A stretch of DNA of 64,000 bases from Apostichopus japonicus (taxonomy: Eukaryota; Echinodermata; Holothuroidea; Aspidochirotida; Stichopodidae). Positions 51,211 through 63,545 of this stretch are shown one piece after another. The stretch's first letter is position 1. Every line of letters begins with the position of its first letter. The DNA is taken from positions 5,439,501-5,503,500 of the forward strand of contig NC_092562.1 of NCBI RefSeq assembly GCF_037975245.1, in the 5' to 3' direction. The position numbers and the translations under genes are program-made. Below the pieces are notes generated by a model. That model did no database searches and was not told where the DNA came from. It saw nothing but the letters and a program-made list of their open reading frames with translations.

Positions 51211-51695
51211 ACTAAAGGAGCAGATGTCAAACAGAATAGCATCATATTTCCTAATCTATACTACTGACGGCAACTTTGATTTATTTTTCGTTTGGTCGTC
51301 CCAAACCTTCGGAGCCATTATTTCAAATAAGATTTTACAATGGTCAAACTACGTCTTTCAATTTCTATTGTTTTTCTTAATTTCTATTGTCATAATTGGT
51401 ATTGTTTGCCAACAGTACAAATTTATCTTTTTTTCTGCATTGATTTTCGTTATATGAATTATCAAGCGCAACAAAGAACAAATGAAAAAATAAAAATAAA
51501 AAGCACTCCTATAAGATGATTTGACAAATTAATAAATTTGATCTAAAATGCAACTTGATAAAACTATAAATAGGCTATGGAGTTTGGTTTCGTTCGAAGT
51601 AACAAATTAAGACTAAACATTGTTACGTAAATCTAGCAACGATTAGAATCGATGCTTACTTTAGTAAGACAGGGAAGAAACTAAAGGCTTCAGGC

Positions 51696-52061
51696 CAAGG
51701 GCGTAGGAACCGGGGGGGGGGGGGCGCCAGCCCCCCAGTGAAAAATGTGGAGGGGCGGAAGTATCATTCCGCCCCCCGCTTCGCAAGTCAGAAAACCCCT
51801 TTTCCATTTCCAAATGAGAAAAAAAATCTCATTTGGAGCACCAAATTGCATCTAAGGCCTGGTGAAAATACAAAATTAAGTTTACAAAATGGAGTGGGTG
51901 TTGAAGTGTGCTATATTGCACCAAATTGCATCTGAGGCTACCTGGAAATGCAAAAAATTCCAAAGGGGAGGGGGACACCCCCTCCCTTTAGACCCCTTCC
52001 CCAGGCCGGCCATCAGTCTTCAGCCCCCCCCCCCACTCAAAAGTACCTTCCTACGCCACTG
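51696..52061 (+). mobile_element. hAT-like miniature element, family 1 copy B
   Basis: 366 bp. Ends CAAGGGCGTAGGAACC and CAGTGGCGTAGGAAGG, with a perfect 8-bp duplication cttcaggc at 51688-51695 and 52062-52069. Two internal hairpins are intact: GGGGCGGAA/TTCCGCCCC and CCAAATGAGA/TCTCATTTGG. The word CACCAAATTGCATCTRAGGC occurs twice about 80 bp apart. No transposase. Confidence 0.95.
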
Positions 52062-52069
52062 CTTCAGGC

Positions 52070-52557
52070 CTAGCCTAGTTTATCAATATAAAGATCAGTT
52101 ATGTCTTTCGATAATTAGTGGCTGTTAACATGATCTTGTCAGAGTTCATAAACGAAAATGCGCTAATGACTTGAATGGGGCTATGTAAATAAAGTGTGAA
52201 GAGACTTGCATAGATTGCGTCTGAACAAAATAGGTCACTCTGTGACCTAAATGTATTGATCAAATTGAAACAGTGTTTAGCAATTACATAAATCATTTAA
52301 TCAAAAACTCGGGTTAGTGAAATAAGAATCAAATAATAATCTCACGGAAATATTCATGTTTTAGATAAACCATTTTAAGTATTAGTTATTAAACTACACT
52401 GTTATGGGACTTTAGTCTTCGAAAGAAGAATAGGAAAAAAAAAACATTTAAAGCTTTGCTACGGCCAATGTTTAAAGTTCTTTTATCGAATGGCAACGGG
52501 AAACCCGGGCCTTCTTCAGTGTCATGTGGGCCCTTAAAATGACTGTTGGAAATGACC
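52070..52557. other. Spacer between two family 1 elements, no gene seen
   Basis: About 500 bp of AT-rich sequence separates copies B and D, which point in opposite directions. Confidence 0.5.
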
Positions 52558-52565
52558 GTCCTTAC

Positions 52566-52922
52566 CAGTGGCGTAGGAAGGTACTTTTGAGTGGGGGGGG
52601 GGGGCTGAGGACTGATGGCCGGCCTGGGGGAGGGGTCTAAGGGGAGGGGGGTCCCCCTCCCCTTTGGTTTTTTTTTTGCATTTCCAGGTGGCCTCAGATG
52701 CAATTTGGTGCAATATAGCACACTTCAACACCCACTCCATTTTGTAAATAATTTTGCATTTTCACCTGGCCTTAGATGCAATTTGGTGCTCCAAATGAGA
52801 TATTTTTCTCATTTGGAAATGAAAAAGGGGTTTTCTGACTTGCGAAGCGGGGGGCGGAATGATACTTCCGCCCCACCATATTTTTCACTGGCGCCCCCAG
52901 CCCCCCGGTTTCTACGCCCTTG
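52566..52922 (-). mobile_element. hAT-like miniature element, family 1 copy D
   Basis: 357 bp. Ends CAGTGGCGTAGGAAGG and CAAGGGCGTAGAAACC, with a perfect 8-bp duplication gtccttac at 52558-52565 and 52923-52930. Inverse orientation to copy B and closely similar in sequence. G run at 52593-52604. Confidence 0.95.
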
Positions 52923-52930
52923 GTCCTTAC

Positions 52931-55649
52931 CATGACCGCAAATTGTTGTGTTCTGCTCACTTCACTTTATCAAGTTGCATACATGTGTATTGCCTGGAAC
53001 CAACGCCGATGTCACACTCTAGTTTACTTCGTTTGATCTCTGTGGAATTCAACCCCGTGTTTCATTTTATTTCATAACAGACGTTTCATGGAATTGCAGA
53101 ATTGAAACTCATAGAATAGATGGCCCTAATTTGGCCCCCCGTGTCCTTATGTTTGTGTCGCCATGTTTGAGGTTTTTCATGTCTGGCGTAACTCGACCTT
53201 AAACTCTTGACAAAATTGGCCCCGAGTAGAGGGAATAAACATGTATTTTATATGAGATGTAGACCTATACGAACCTGATAAGAAAACTTTAACTGAAAGC
53301 TTTCAAACAGGTGCACAACCCTTGTGTTAGACGCTTCGCGATGACTTTTGGCCAACGTGATAAAAATGTGCAATGTGATCTTTCTCTTAGGTCAGTGGCG
53401 TCCTAAACTTTATTGGTTGATACACCTCTACAGAAGTGTTGCCAAGGAACGGAAAGCTGGAACTGTGTTTCCTTGACAACTAAGAGGAGAGAGGGGGATT
53501 GCAAGGGAAAGAGGATGTGTTAGGGAGGGGAGGGTGGTGAGGGGAGGGGAGGGTAGGGGAGGAGAGGTGCCAGACGTGCCAACTTCAATTGACAAGACTG
53601 ACTTGAAAATATAACCGTGCAGAATGATTTTGTTTCAAGTGAACATTTTAATCTCAGGGCAAACTTCGGGATTAACAGTAACGTTATCACTATTGTATTT
53701 TAAATCGACTCATCCGCTGGTGGAAGCATTTAAATGAATCGCTCCCATGTTGTATGGTGAAGAATTCAGGACTGAACGGGAGCAGAACTCAAGAGAACTC
53801 CATGTTTGGAAATGAACGATTTGAAGTTATGCTATAGCTGAAAGATGTTACTTATTAAACATGATAAAACATGTTATTGTATGCAAGGTATATGTTCTGG
53901 CAGGAAGGAAATCAACACTTAATCTTTTGAAAGGTCAAAACTATGACCCTGTTAGCTACCTTTGGGACTTGTGACGTGTAAATGACGTCACCAAATCAAT
54001 CAACCGTTAGAGTCCCATGCAGGCAGGGTTATGCTTTAATTGCCTTCGACTAAAACCAATTATGTTTGCTAGTAAGCGGTTGACTTTATTATCGACAAGA
54101 GTCTCTACTTTTGATCTGTTCATTTTAATATAAGACGTTTAAGTTGTGTTCTTGATATATTATACAACTTCATCACGTTCGTGTATCTATAACTTTGTTT
54201 TAAATTATGACTCAATCATTGAAAACCGATCGTGGTTTGTGCTACGTAGTAACCACTAGAAAGGTGATGTTTATATCCAGGGGGTAATGTTGCATGCATG
54301 TGGCCAATAGCGGAACTATAAATGTCTCCATAAATAGAAAAATATCTAGAATTATTAATAAACACGAACCTGTCAAAATATGAATCAAGAAGAAGATTCC
54401 TGTATGGTATAGTTCCAGTAGTTTGTATCACGGCTAGTCATATCGCTGCGAGGGCACGTCCACAATATTGTGCCCTAATATAACCCTTTAAAATGTGACT
54501 TGATATAAACATGAATATGCATATGGTATTCTTTGTTCAATCATTGGATGCTAACGTGAGTCCTAGACTGTGTGTTGCCGCTCTCGATACTGTTATTGGT
54601 TCATTTTGTTACATGTGTAGGTATGAATATTTAGATTGTACTCTCTGTATGTCATCCAGTTGGGACATTTTTCTATACTGTACTTTCATGTCCCGCTTCA
54701 GAGCACTCGTATTGTCAGTACGAGCAGTATGAATATCATGTTTCTATCAGATCAAGGTTAGGAACTGTTTGTACTGTCAATACCAGTGCTTTGAGAGCAT
54801 GACAGTGGAGTACAGTTTAGAGAGGTATTAACATTAGGAAATTGTCCCAACTGGCTGCTGTTTATTGATCAGCTTAGGTAAGGTTTTTGTATGGTAAGGT
54901 TTGATAAGGTTTAGTGTGACGTCAGAGTTACGTGATTTTTACTCTTCCTAACAAAGGACTTACAAACCCTTCAACTTCAAATGTAACCTAACCCACCCCC
55001 CTCCCACCCCACACCCGTCCCTCCTCCACCCCTCACATATTATTACTTCTCATATTTATTTTAACCATTGTGTGAAACTATCGTACTAGCAATCAAATTC
55101 TAAGTGTTAAGTTGTCTTCTGGTTGTTTTTGCAAAAAAAAAACATAGATACCTGTATAAGTCTGTATCTAAAGCATGCACTTAGTAGATATAACACGAAA
55201 TCCATGTTAAGCTTGATAAAATCCCACCTTTAAAGAAATATGCTCTGTAGAAACCGGAAGTTGAAAGACTCTGTTCGTTGGTCGCAAGGAGAATTGTTTA
55301 TAACACAACCATGCAGTGCTTTTGAGTGAAATGGACATTACATTACTTGAAGTTTTAATTGTTTAATATTTGTTTTGAACTGACCAATCCCGTCCATTTT
55401 TCCTCTGTTTTTGCAGTATATTGTTACATATGGTCCTTGAGAACACTCCTTTAACCGTTTTAATAAATTCACTAATAAATTCACTATAAGTATATCAAAC
55501 GTGTTTATCGTGACAGTGTGCTAGTGTAGAGTAACAAATTACAAGCAAGTCAAAACAAACCCCAGCCGAAATGATTCCGTAACACACATTGGACTCGTTC
55601 TTTCTGATGGAAATTCCTCTCGAGATATTCCTTTAAGAAGCAAACACAA
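52931..55649. other. 2.7 kb without a recognised gene
   Basis: A G-rich purine tract lies at 53484-53572 with several GGGG runs. TGACGTCA at 53983 and 54917. TAAGGTTT words recur at 54878-54910. The frame at 54511-54732 has no motif. Confidence 0.4.
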
Positions 55650-55800
55650 AACGGCACTTAAATATGCGCTTTATAATGTACCGGAGCTAATGCGCGTGAC
55701 GCTTCAAACATACCTTCTTTATTTCTTGGGGGGGGGGGGGTAGAGGGTGGGTGGGTGGGGGTAAGGTTATTTAATCTCGAAGTAATCTCTGCTGTGTACA
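55650..55800 (+). repeat. Diverged duplicate, copy 1
   Basis: Shares with copy 2 (56091-56260) a series of words in the same order: AAAACGGC, TTTATAATG, ACCGGAG, CGTGACG, TTCAAACAT, a 13-G run, then TCGAAGTAAT and CTGCTGTGTACA. The two lie about 440 bp apart. Confidence 0.75.
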
Positions 55801-56090
55801 TTAGATACACTTAGGCTGTAAAACATAACGTATGATCTACGGTAGGACCGCTTTTCGTCGTCCCATTGACGTCAGACGTTTATGTTTACTGTGTACCATA
55901 CGATGTCAATATGTAGCAATGTTAACGTGTAGCCAAATATGTAATGTAAGGCCAGCATCCCATATGCAGTTATTTATTTTCTTTGTATAACTGTCTAGAT
56001 AAATTTAACATTCCGTTTCCTTTGGTATGAGATAATGGTATAATTGCATAAACTTTTATGTATTAATATATTTGCTAGCAATGCACAAAA

Positions 56091-56260
56091 CGGCCCTAAA
56101 ATATACCATTTATAATGAACCGGAGAAATACACGTGACGTTGAAAGCATTCAAACATGACTTCTTTCTTTATATCTTTTATTTATATATATTGTAGAGGG
56201 GGGGGGGGGGTGGGGAAAAGGGTTTTTAATTTCGAAGTAATTTCTGCTGTGTACACTATA
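56091..56260 (+). repeat. Diverged duplicate, copy 2
   Basis: Counterpart of 55650-55800. The G run here is at 56198-56210, and the intervening AT sequence has expanded. TGACGTCA at 55867 lies between the copies. Confidence 0.75.
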
Positions 56261-59225
56261 AAAAACATTTGTACAACAAGTACTGGGTTAACAATGCATT
56301 AAAACTACTTTGGTCAAATTTGAATACTATTACCTGGTTAAAATATCATTGGCCAATGAGGTAAATTTGTTGTTGCAAAGAACATGTACTTGCTATGTAG
56401 TTACATCACCATACCAAGAGGGAACATTCGGTTGAGGAGATATTGACATTTTACACACACATTTTACATACACATACACACCCACGCCAGCACAAGGCTA
56501 TAGTTGGCTATAGTAGGAATCCTTTCTTGTATCAGTAATTTAGTAATCATCCCTACACCTGCCCCGCCTCACCCCACCCGAACCAATCCCTACCCCATCC
56601 CCTACCCCACCCTCGCACAATCGCATGTACCTACAGAGAGGTACACAACCATTTTACTCGGGCTTCGGTCGACATAAAGCAGGATTGGGCAATATACATA
56701 CATACATACATGTGTTATTATTGGTTACCATAACATGTAATATGACCTTTAATTTGAAATAAAGTGCATGTAACCTTGTAATAAGTTGATATACTTGCAT
56801 GGTACATATATAAGAAAATGTGAGACCAAGCAACATTTACTTGTACGTGTTTCGAACCATTTATAAATGCACTTTCAGTGCCAAATGTGTGGAACATGTA
56901 TTACTGATTTACATTATTTAATTAAAGGTAAATCTCTCTCGCATGCATCACAGATAATTTATTGAGAACCTCAAACCTATTATATATGATTACGTGAGCC
57001 GTATAATCAATGCGATGTTGATAAAGGTTTAAGGCACGGAAGTAGCTATTATAGGCCTAAAACACTTGGCAGCAACGACTGCATGGCTGTACCATGTACT
57101 TGGATCATCATCAAGGAGATTCGACCAGCACAAAAAATGTGAATTATGGATTAATTTTCTTTTAGGTAATTGGAGAGCAACATAATGAAGATACTTATAT
57201 ACAGAACTTAGTGAAACCACAAAACTAGACAAGCAAACAGAACCAATTTAAAATTGATTTAAAACAGTGCATTTTTGTTATTTTAAAAGTGACCTTTTTA
57301 GAAAGTGTATTTTCGTTTCTTTACATTCCGTCGCCAAGACACCTTTCATAGTAAAGTAAAGGCGAAAAAAATCTTGGAGGAAGCGATATCAAGGAAGGAA
57401 GCATATATAGAGGAAGTCTAAATTACGGAAAGTATTGAACTTTAACTTGGTGCTGACAAACCACGAACTTGTGAAATTGATGTACGAATAGCTATAGAAT
57501 TATCTTGAACTTCAATAACATTCCTCAATAAACAGTCATCTCACCTTACCTTTCATACGTATGACCGGTGCAGACATGTTGCCCCAAATAATCAACAAAA
57601 TAAAATAGTGCAAACCAATATAATACATCGTACAAACTATGTCTTGCAAGTGCAAATCATTATACAGCTTCTGAATTTTTGCAATAACAATAAAACATGA
57701 AAACTCTTCTCATGGCTTGAAGTTGGGGGTCATTTTACTGGTATTTTATTTACAGTTATTTGATACATCCATCGATTTTTTTTTCGTGCAAAGAATTTCA
57801 ACATAAACCAAGTATTGAGGCACATCGATTTAGTTTTCCATAAATAGCCCGAGTCCTAAATGTCTTGGTCATTTTTATCGATACAATACAAACATATTCT
57901 GACCTGATACATATCTTGTTTCTCCTCTCATCATGAACGAACATCTTAGCAAGGAAGATCAAACAAGCTTTTCTGCTCTTAAATTAAAACTTGCCGAAAG
58001 ATAGATCCGTATCTGTAATCTTTTCATTTTCTATTAAACTTTCTTAGGAATCTCTACAACCTTTATTTTTCAATTCCATAATTTCGCATCTAATCTTTTA
58101 CCATCTTTCTGCAAATCATGTTTCTTCTTCTAATTTATATAAGAGATAAAATCGAATCCAATTCGAAACAATTTCTTTTCACGACATCAATGCTAAAAGT
58201 GTGGATGTTTATTCTCAGATGAATTTTTTTGCAACTCCCTGGTTGTTCATCTGATATACGAAATGGGTTTGTTGTTATTGTTGTCATGGTGTTAACACTT
58301 ATGTTAGTAAAAGGTATTCAAGTGAAATCCAATATATTTATAAAAGTTATACATGCCCTTGAATTATGGGAATAAGTCAAGACGGAAACTCAATGCACAC
58401 TTGTATAATTTAACATAGGTTATGTTTTCTTATCAAAAAGATGATATTTTAGCACATTTTCCTCTTCGATAAAGTACCTCTTAAGTCTGGTTCTTTGAGT
58501 TTCTGCTGAGTGTTAATAATGGATTAACAGACAGGAACAAATGTATGAAGTGTCGAACAAGATTTTTTTTTTTAAACATATGGTGTTATGAAAAATACCC
58601 TCGAGGCCAGCATAAAGTATCTTGGTAATGTTCACGCAGTATTGAGAAATTTGATCTGTATGAGTGGTCTTTAAATCAACATAATTATTAGGCATTAGAA
58701 CAAAAAGCGACTTATATCTTCCTATTTGTAAACGCATATGCCATAGGTATACTTTAGTATGTAGACAATGAGATAAAACAAACTCATAAGCAATGGGGAT
58801 AAAAGGTCTTGTAACTTGTTTGTTTTCCTTGTCATAAAATTGCTCCAATATCACCTTTATTTCTGGCGCTTTATCTATTTAAAGAAGACGAACACAAAGG
58901 CGCGCAAGAACCGTTTTGATTTGCGTTATGTATTCATACCTGCGTGACTTTAGTGTGACGGGTCACGGATGACAAATAGACCAACTTGATTAATTCCAGG
59001 TCACCGGGTAACCGTTATCAGAGAAGCATATAGGGGAATTCATCTCGCCGTCATTATTTCGATAAGGTTCAGAAAGCTGTTTCCAAGTTTTGTGGAAAGA
59101 ATTAGTTTGAAAACAAAACAAAACATTCAGTCATCTCCTCAGCTCGCCTGTCAAAAACACAGTAAATAATTAACAAAGTGTATGGTTGCCAGCTGAAATA
59201 CAACCCTTGTCAACTTATACACTAC
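56261..59225. other. 3 kb without a recognised gene
   Basis: C-rich at 56553-56612, (CATA)n at 56696-56710. The 113-codon minus frame at 58513-58854 is AT-driven with no recognised motif. Confidence 0.4.
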
Positions 59226-59335
59226 CATGGTGTCAGCACATCGTGGTGTCAATAGTTCATGGTGTCAGCACATCGTGGTGTCAGCACTTCATGGTGTCAG
59301 CAAATTACGGTTTCCTCACGTTATGGTGACAATAT
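59226..59335. repeat. 16-bp tandem repeat, about 7 copies
   Basis: CATGGTGTCAGCACAT alternates with CGTGGTGTCAATAGTT, giving a 32-bp dimer period that decays toward the right end. Confidence 0.85.
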
Positions 59336-60494
59336 ACTACTACGAGATATCTCTGCACATCTGGATCGTTTGTGTACGTAACATATTAATCGATTGCTCA
59401 CAAGTATGTAATGATTTTCATAACATTTTATACTTGTTATGAATAAACACAACGCGTGGGTCCCATGACGCTACTCAATCATGTCTTTGCCGGTTCTGAG
59501 TGAAATATATTGAAATTACTATAATTGAATACCGAGAATGATAAATATGTTATTGGATTGGTGAACATATCATCGATAATGTTGTTAATGTTTCCTTCAG
59601 CAGGTGAGAAGCACCTGCGTCAGGCTGTTTGGTTGTGGCTAAGTAAGTTCATGAGGGAGTCTTTGTCTCTTCAAATCAGAAGGCAAGAAGTCGGAATGTC
59701 AGTCTGCAAAATTTTCCATGTCATTTTTTTTAAAAATGGAAATGCATCCTAGCTCTGCGACGTCGTGAATACATTTCAATCCAAACTGGTTGGTTGCTAA
59801 GGTGATATGGTTTTAATTTATGAACCGTTTTTAATGTCCTTCGGGAGAGGTGGTCTTCTAAAGTGTAGCTTTTCAATTATTGCTATAGATCGAAGACTAG
59901 GTCTGAAACGATGACTAGAAATTTATAAATTTAAAAAAATTATTATAATTATGGTGATGTGATGAATAAATTTCCGTCTTAGACAGTGATCGCATGTGTC
60001 CTTTCTTTTTATACGTGACGTCACAAACTTTGTTCGATGCTTACTACTTACACTATTGTATACTCTGACTAAAAAAGTAGATGTTGCGTACATAGATTGC
60101 GCATGCTCATTTGCAACCTTTAATAATATCTCAACTCGTTTGTTCTAATATCATGATATATTTTCATATTAAGAAATCTCATTCATATTATCTAATTTTC
60201 AATCTCAAACTTAATTGTTTTATACACATTTTACCTACATGGATTTAATATACGTGTGGGTTTTACAATTGCAACACTTTCCATACACATTATAGCTGCG
60301 TGCATGAGTATATTGTGGTTTGTATCTTCATCGCCATTCGTTTATGTAAATGTGATAACATAAAGAGTGCATCCCTCTTTGTGATGTCATCAGCTGTTAC
60401 TATAATGTTAATTCTTTACTATGAGATTATGTACTTATGCTGTTGTTATATAACGGCTTTACAGTAACCTATGGTAATAATGGATAGGTTGGCA
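59336..60494. other. No gene seen
   Basis: GTGACGTCAC at 60015-60024. The frame 59525-59752 has no recognised motif. Confidence 0.4.
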
Positions 60495-60795
60495 TATATA
60501 CTGTATAATTTAAACATATTCGCGCGCCTCATTTGACAGGACATATTCTGTATAATGTAAACATATTCGTGCGCCTTATTTGACAGGGCATAAACTGTAT
60601 TATTTAAACATATTTGTGCGCCTCATTTGACAAGACATATTCTGTATAATGTAAACATATTCGTGCGCCTTATTTGACAGGGCATATTCTGTATAATTTA
60701 AAGATATTTGTGCGCCTTATTTGACAGGGCATATTCTGTATAATTTAAAGATATTTGTGCGCCTTATTTGACAGGGCATATACTGTATAATTTTA
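60495..60795. repeat. 47-bp tandem repeat, about 6.4 copies
   Basis: CTGTATAAT starts units at 60501, 60548, 60595, 60642, 60689, 60736 and 60783, exactly 47 bp apart each time. Units contain AAACATATTCGTGCGCCT and ATTTGACAGG. Confidence 0.97.
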
Positions 60796-60798
60796 ACC

Positions 60799-60870
60799 GG
60801 ACCTGAAACTAGAAACTGGACCTGAAATTAGAAACTGGACCTTAAACTAGAAGTCGGACTTGAAACTGAT
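60799..60870. repeat. 19-bp tandem repeat, about 3.7 copies
   Basis: GGACCTGAAACTAGAAACT is repeated with a few substitutions, directly abutting the 47-bp array. Confidence 0.9.
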
Positions 60871-61128
60871 TCGAAGATCTCAATCCTTTGGAATTGATTT
60901 GAAGCAGGTAGTCTGCAAAACACGCAAACCTGAGTGGAACACCCACACCGATTAGTTGATCATGAATATTTAATGTTCGTCAGGGTATGAAGCTGAAAAA
61001 AAGCCTGGATATATATAAACAAGGAAACTTACGGAAACCTCATCATTGCGAAGCCGAATCTTTTCAAGAAAACTTAATGGAAAGACTCATCACATATGAT
61101 TCTTAATATCTGAATGTAAGCTAGACAA

Positions 61129-61575
61129 AACAAGCCAGAGAGAGACAAAACAAGCCAGAGAGAGACAAAACAAGACAAGACAAAACAAGACAAGACAAAA
61201 CAAAACAAGACAAAACAGAGAGAGAGAAGAAAAAACAAGACAAAACAAAACAAGACAAGACAAAACAAGACAAGACAAGACAAAACAAGACAAGACAAAA
61301 CAAGACATGTACAAGACAAGACAAGACAAAACAAGACAAGACAAGACAAAACAAAACAAGACAAAACAAGACAAGACAAAACAAAACAAGACAAAACAAG
61401 ACAAGACAAGACAAAACAAAACAAAACAAAACAAAACAAAACAAGACAAAACAAAACAAAGCAAGACAAAACAAGACAAAACAAAACAAGACAAAACAAG
61501 ACAAGACAAAACAAAACAAGACAAAACAAGACAAAACAGAGAGACAGCCAGTGATAGACAAAACAAGCCAGAGAG
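61129..61575. repeat. Pentanucleotide (ACAAR)n array
   Basis: ACAAA and ACAAG units are mixed. Both edges carry CAAGCCAGAGAGAGA words. With a 5-bp period all minus frames stay open, producing three overlapping Leu/Phe/Cys/Val frames of 173-217 codons that mimic membrane segments but are artefacts. Confidence 0.95.
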
Positions 61576-62639
61576 AGAGAGAAAGTGAAATGCATGATTT
61601 TCCGACAAGACTGAATGCATATTTGGAATCATGAATAAACATTTCATCTATCCTGGGCATTGCTTCGACCCAGATTGGCACCCATTTTGAGGTATTATAA
61701 TAAAAAATAATACGGAATAGTGATTGTGGGTGCAGTAAAACGAAATATAAAAAAAAAGTTACCGCGTAGGGCAATGAAATCTTCTCGCTTTTGTTAAAAA
61801 GAAAAAAAAAACATTTTTTTTTAATGTATATGGTTTTTGGTTTAGGATGGGAAAATAGAGATCACGATATATCCACAAAATAAAACAGCTTGTGTTTTAA
61901 TGGGCTTGAGGCTGTTTCGTAGGCAAAAAAGAAGTGGAGACTGTTGCTTTGCCACCCCCCCCCCCCCGCCCCCTCCATTGCAATGGACTTTTTATAACTC
62001 TTTGCGAAAAGGTGGAAAAAGCGGTCACTTTTCTTCATTTTGGGAGATGATACAGACCAGTTTTTAAATTATTTTTCTATCGAGGAAACTAATTTGTAAA
62101 TTTCCATCTGGTTCAGAATGAAGGATTCCTGGTATTTTTTTATTTTGTTCAGGTCTATCTATCTATATCCTCATCTTTCAGTTTCTGGTCTCGGTGCGGT
62201 TTCGCTCAGTCAGTCAGTCAGTCGATGGTGACTTTAATTGAAGTGTGCTTGGCGTTCCTCTTCACAAGATCACACCTTCCGGTTCCTTTTATGCGAACGG
62301 TTTGTCAACAAGAAGATTAATTTGAATCAATTTCGAAGCAAATTAAATGTACGAGTCTGGTAGCCATCAAGAGAGATTCAAAACGATCTCCCTGCCTCTC
62401 CTCTCTACTATCTCTCTCTCTCTCTATAATTTGTTTTTATAGTTTAAGCCATGTCTTTCTACTACGAATTTAAGGCGATTTAAATTGAATGGTTACGGTG
62501 TGTGTTTATTCAAATGAACTCATTTTGTTCTCACTTAAAAACCACTACAGTGCAGATTGAGATGTCAGACCTGATAAAATTCACTGATGTGAGGTTCTTT
62601 AAAGGATAACAAAAATCCACATGTCTTAAGACTCTACTA
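61576..62639. other. No gene seen
   Basis: C run at 61955-61967, (AGTC)n at 62207-62224, (TC)n at 62408-62424. No exon is recognised. Confidence 0.4.
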
Positions 62640-63545
62640 ATATTTGCCTTTGGGATGGCTTTGACTACAATCCCTCGATGTGTGAAACAAACACCTTGCA
62701 CTTATAGTAAAACCTGGACGCTATAGTAGGATCGGGATACGTTACATATAGTAGAATCTGGACACTGTACATATAGTACACCTGGACGATGTACATATAA
62801 TAAAACCCGGATGCTTTACATATACCAGAATCTGGACGCTTTACATATAGTAGAATCTGGACACTGTACATATAGTCAACATGGACAATAATAATATCTG
62901 GCTTTGGGATGACTATATGACTACGGTCCCTCGAGGTTTGAAACGAACACCTTTACATATAGTACAACCTGGACGTTTTACATATAGTTGAATCTGGACA
63001 CTGTACATATAGTAGAATCTGGACACTGTACATATAGACGGTAAACATGGGCGCGATACATTTAGTAAAACTCGGACGCTTTACATATAGTAGAATCTGG
63101 ACACTGTACATATAGTAACCATTGACGCTGTAAATAAAGTAAACCCTACGCTTTACTTTAAGTAGAATCTGGACGATGTACATATAGTAAAACCCGGATG
63201 CTTTACAAATAGCAGAATCTGGACGCTTTACTTTTAGTACAATCTGGACACTGTACATATAGTAGAATCTGGACGCTGTACATATAGTAAAACCTGACGC
63301 TGTACCATAAAACATGTGAGCTGTACAAATAGTAATATCTGAGCATTGTATATTAATTGTAGTAAAATGTGAACGCAATACATATAATTAAAACCTGAAC
63401 GATCTAAATATATATACAGTCATGGACCATACACCTGTACATATAGTAAAAGCTGGACGTTGTACATGTAGTAAAACCTAGACGCTTTAAATATTGTTAA
63501 AACTTGGACGCTGTACATATAGTAACACCTGGGCGTTGCACATAT
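62640..63545. repeat. Degenerate 25-bp satellite with a duplicated insert
   Basis: The unit is roughly CTGGACGCTTTACATATAGT followed by AGAAT or AAAAC, about 30 degenerate copies. A non-unit segment of about 60 bp, containing CTTTGGGATG, CCCTCGA and GAAACRAACACC, occurs at about 62647-62694 and again at about 62901-62953. The array was therefore extended in a block that included it. Confidence 0.9.

Noticed and set aside
50894-51457. 187-codon plus-strand frame
   Set aside because: It runs through a truncated hAT family 2 copy and continues into AT-rich sequence, and the translated part resembles no protein.
53394-53412. CAGTGGCGTCC as another hAT end
   Set aside because: Only the first eight or so bases match, with no partner end, flanking duplication or G tract.
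58513-58854. 113-codon minus-strand frame as a gene
   Set aside because: AT-driven composition and no domain or splice signals. A frame of this length is expected by chance in 64 kb of six-frame sequence.
61074-61774. Three overlapping minus-strand frames of 173-217 codons rich in Leu, Phe, Cys and Val, resembling a membrane protein
   Set aside because: A pentanucleotide repeat keeps all frames open. The hydrophobicity comes from the repeat sequence.
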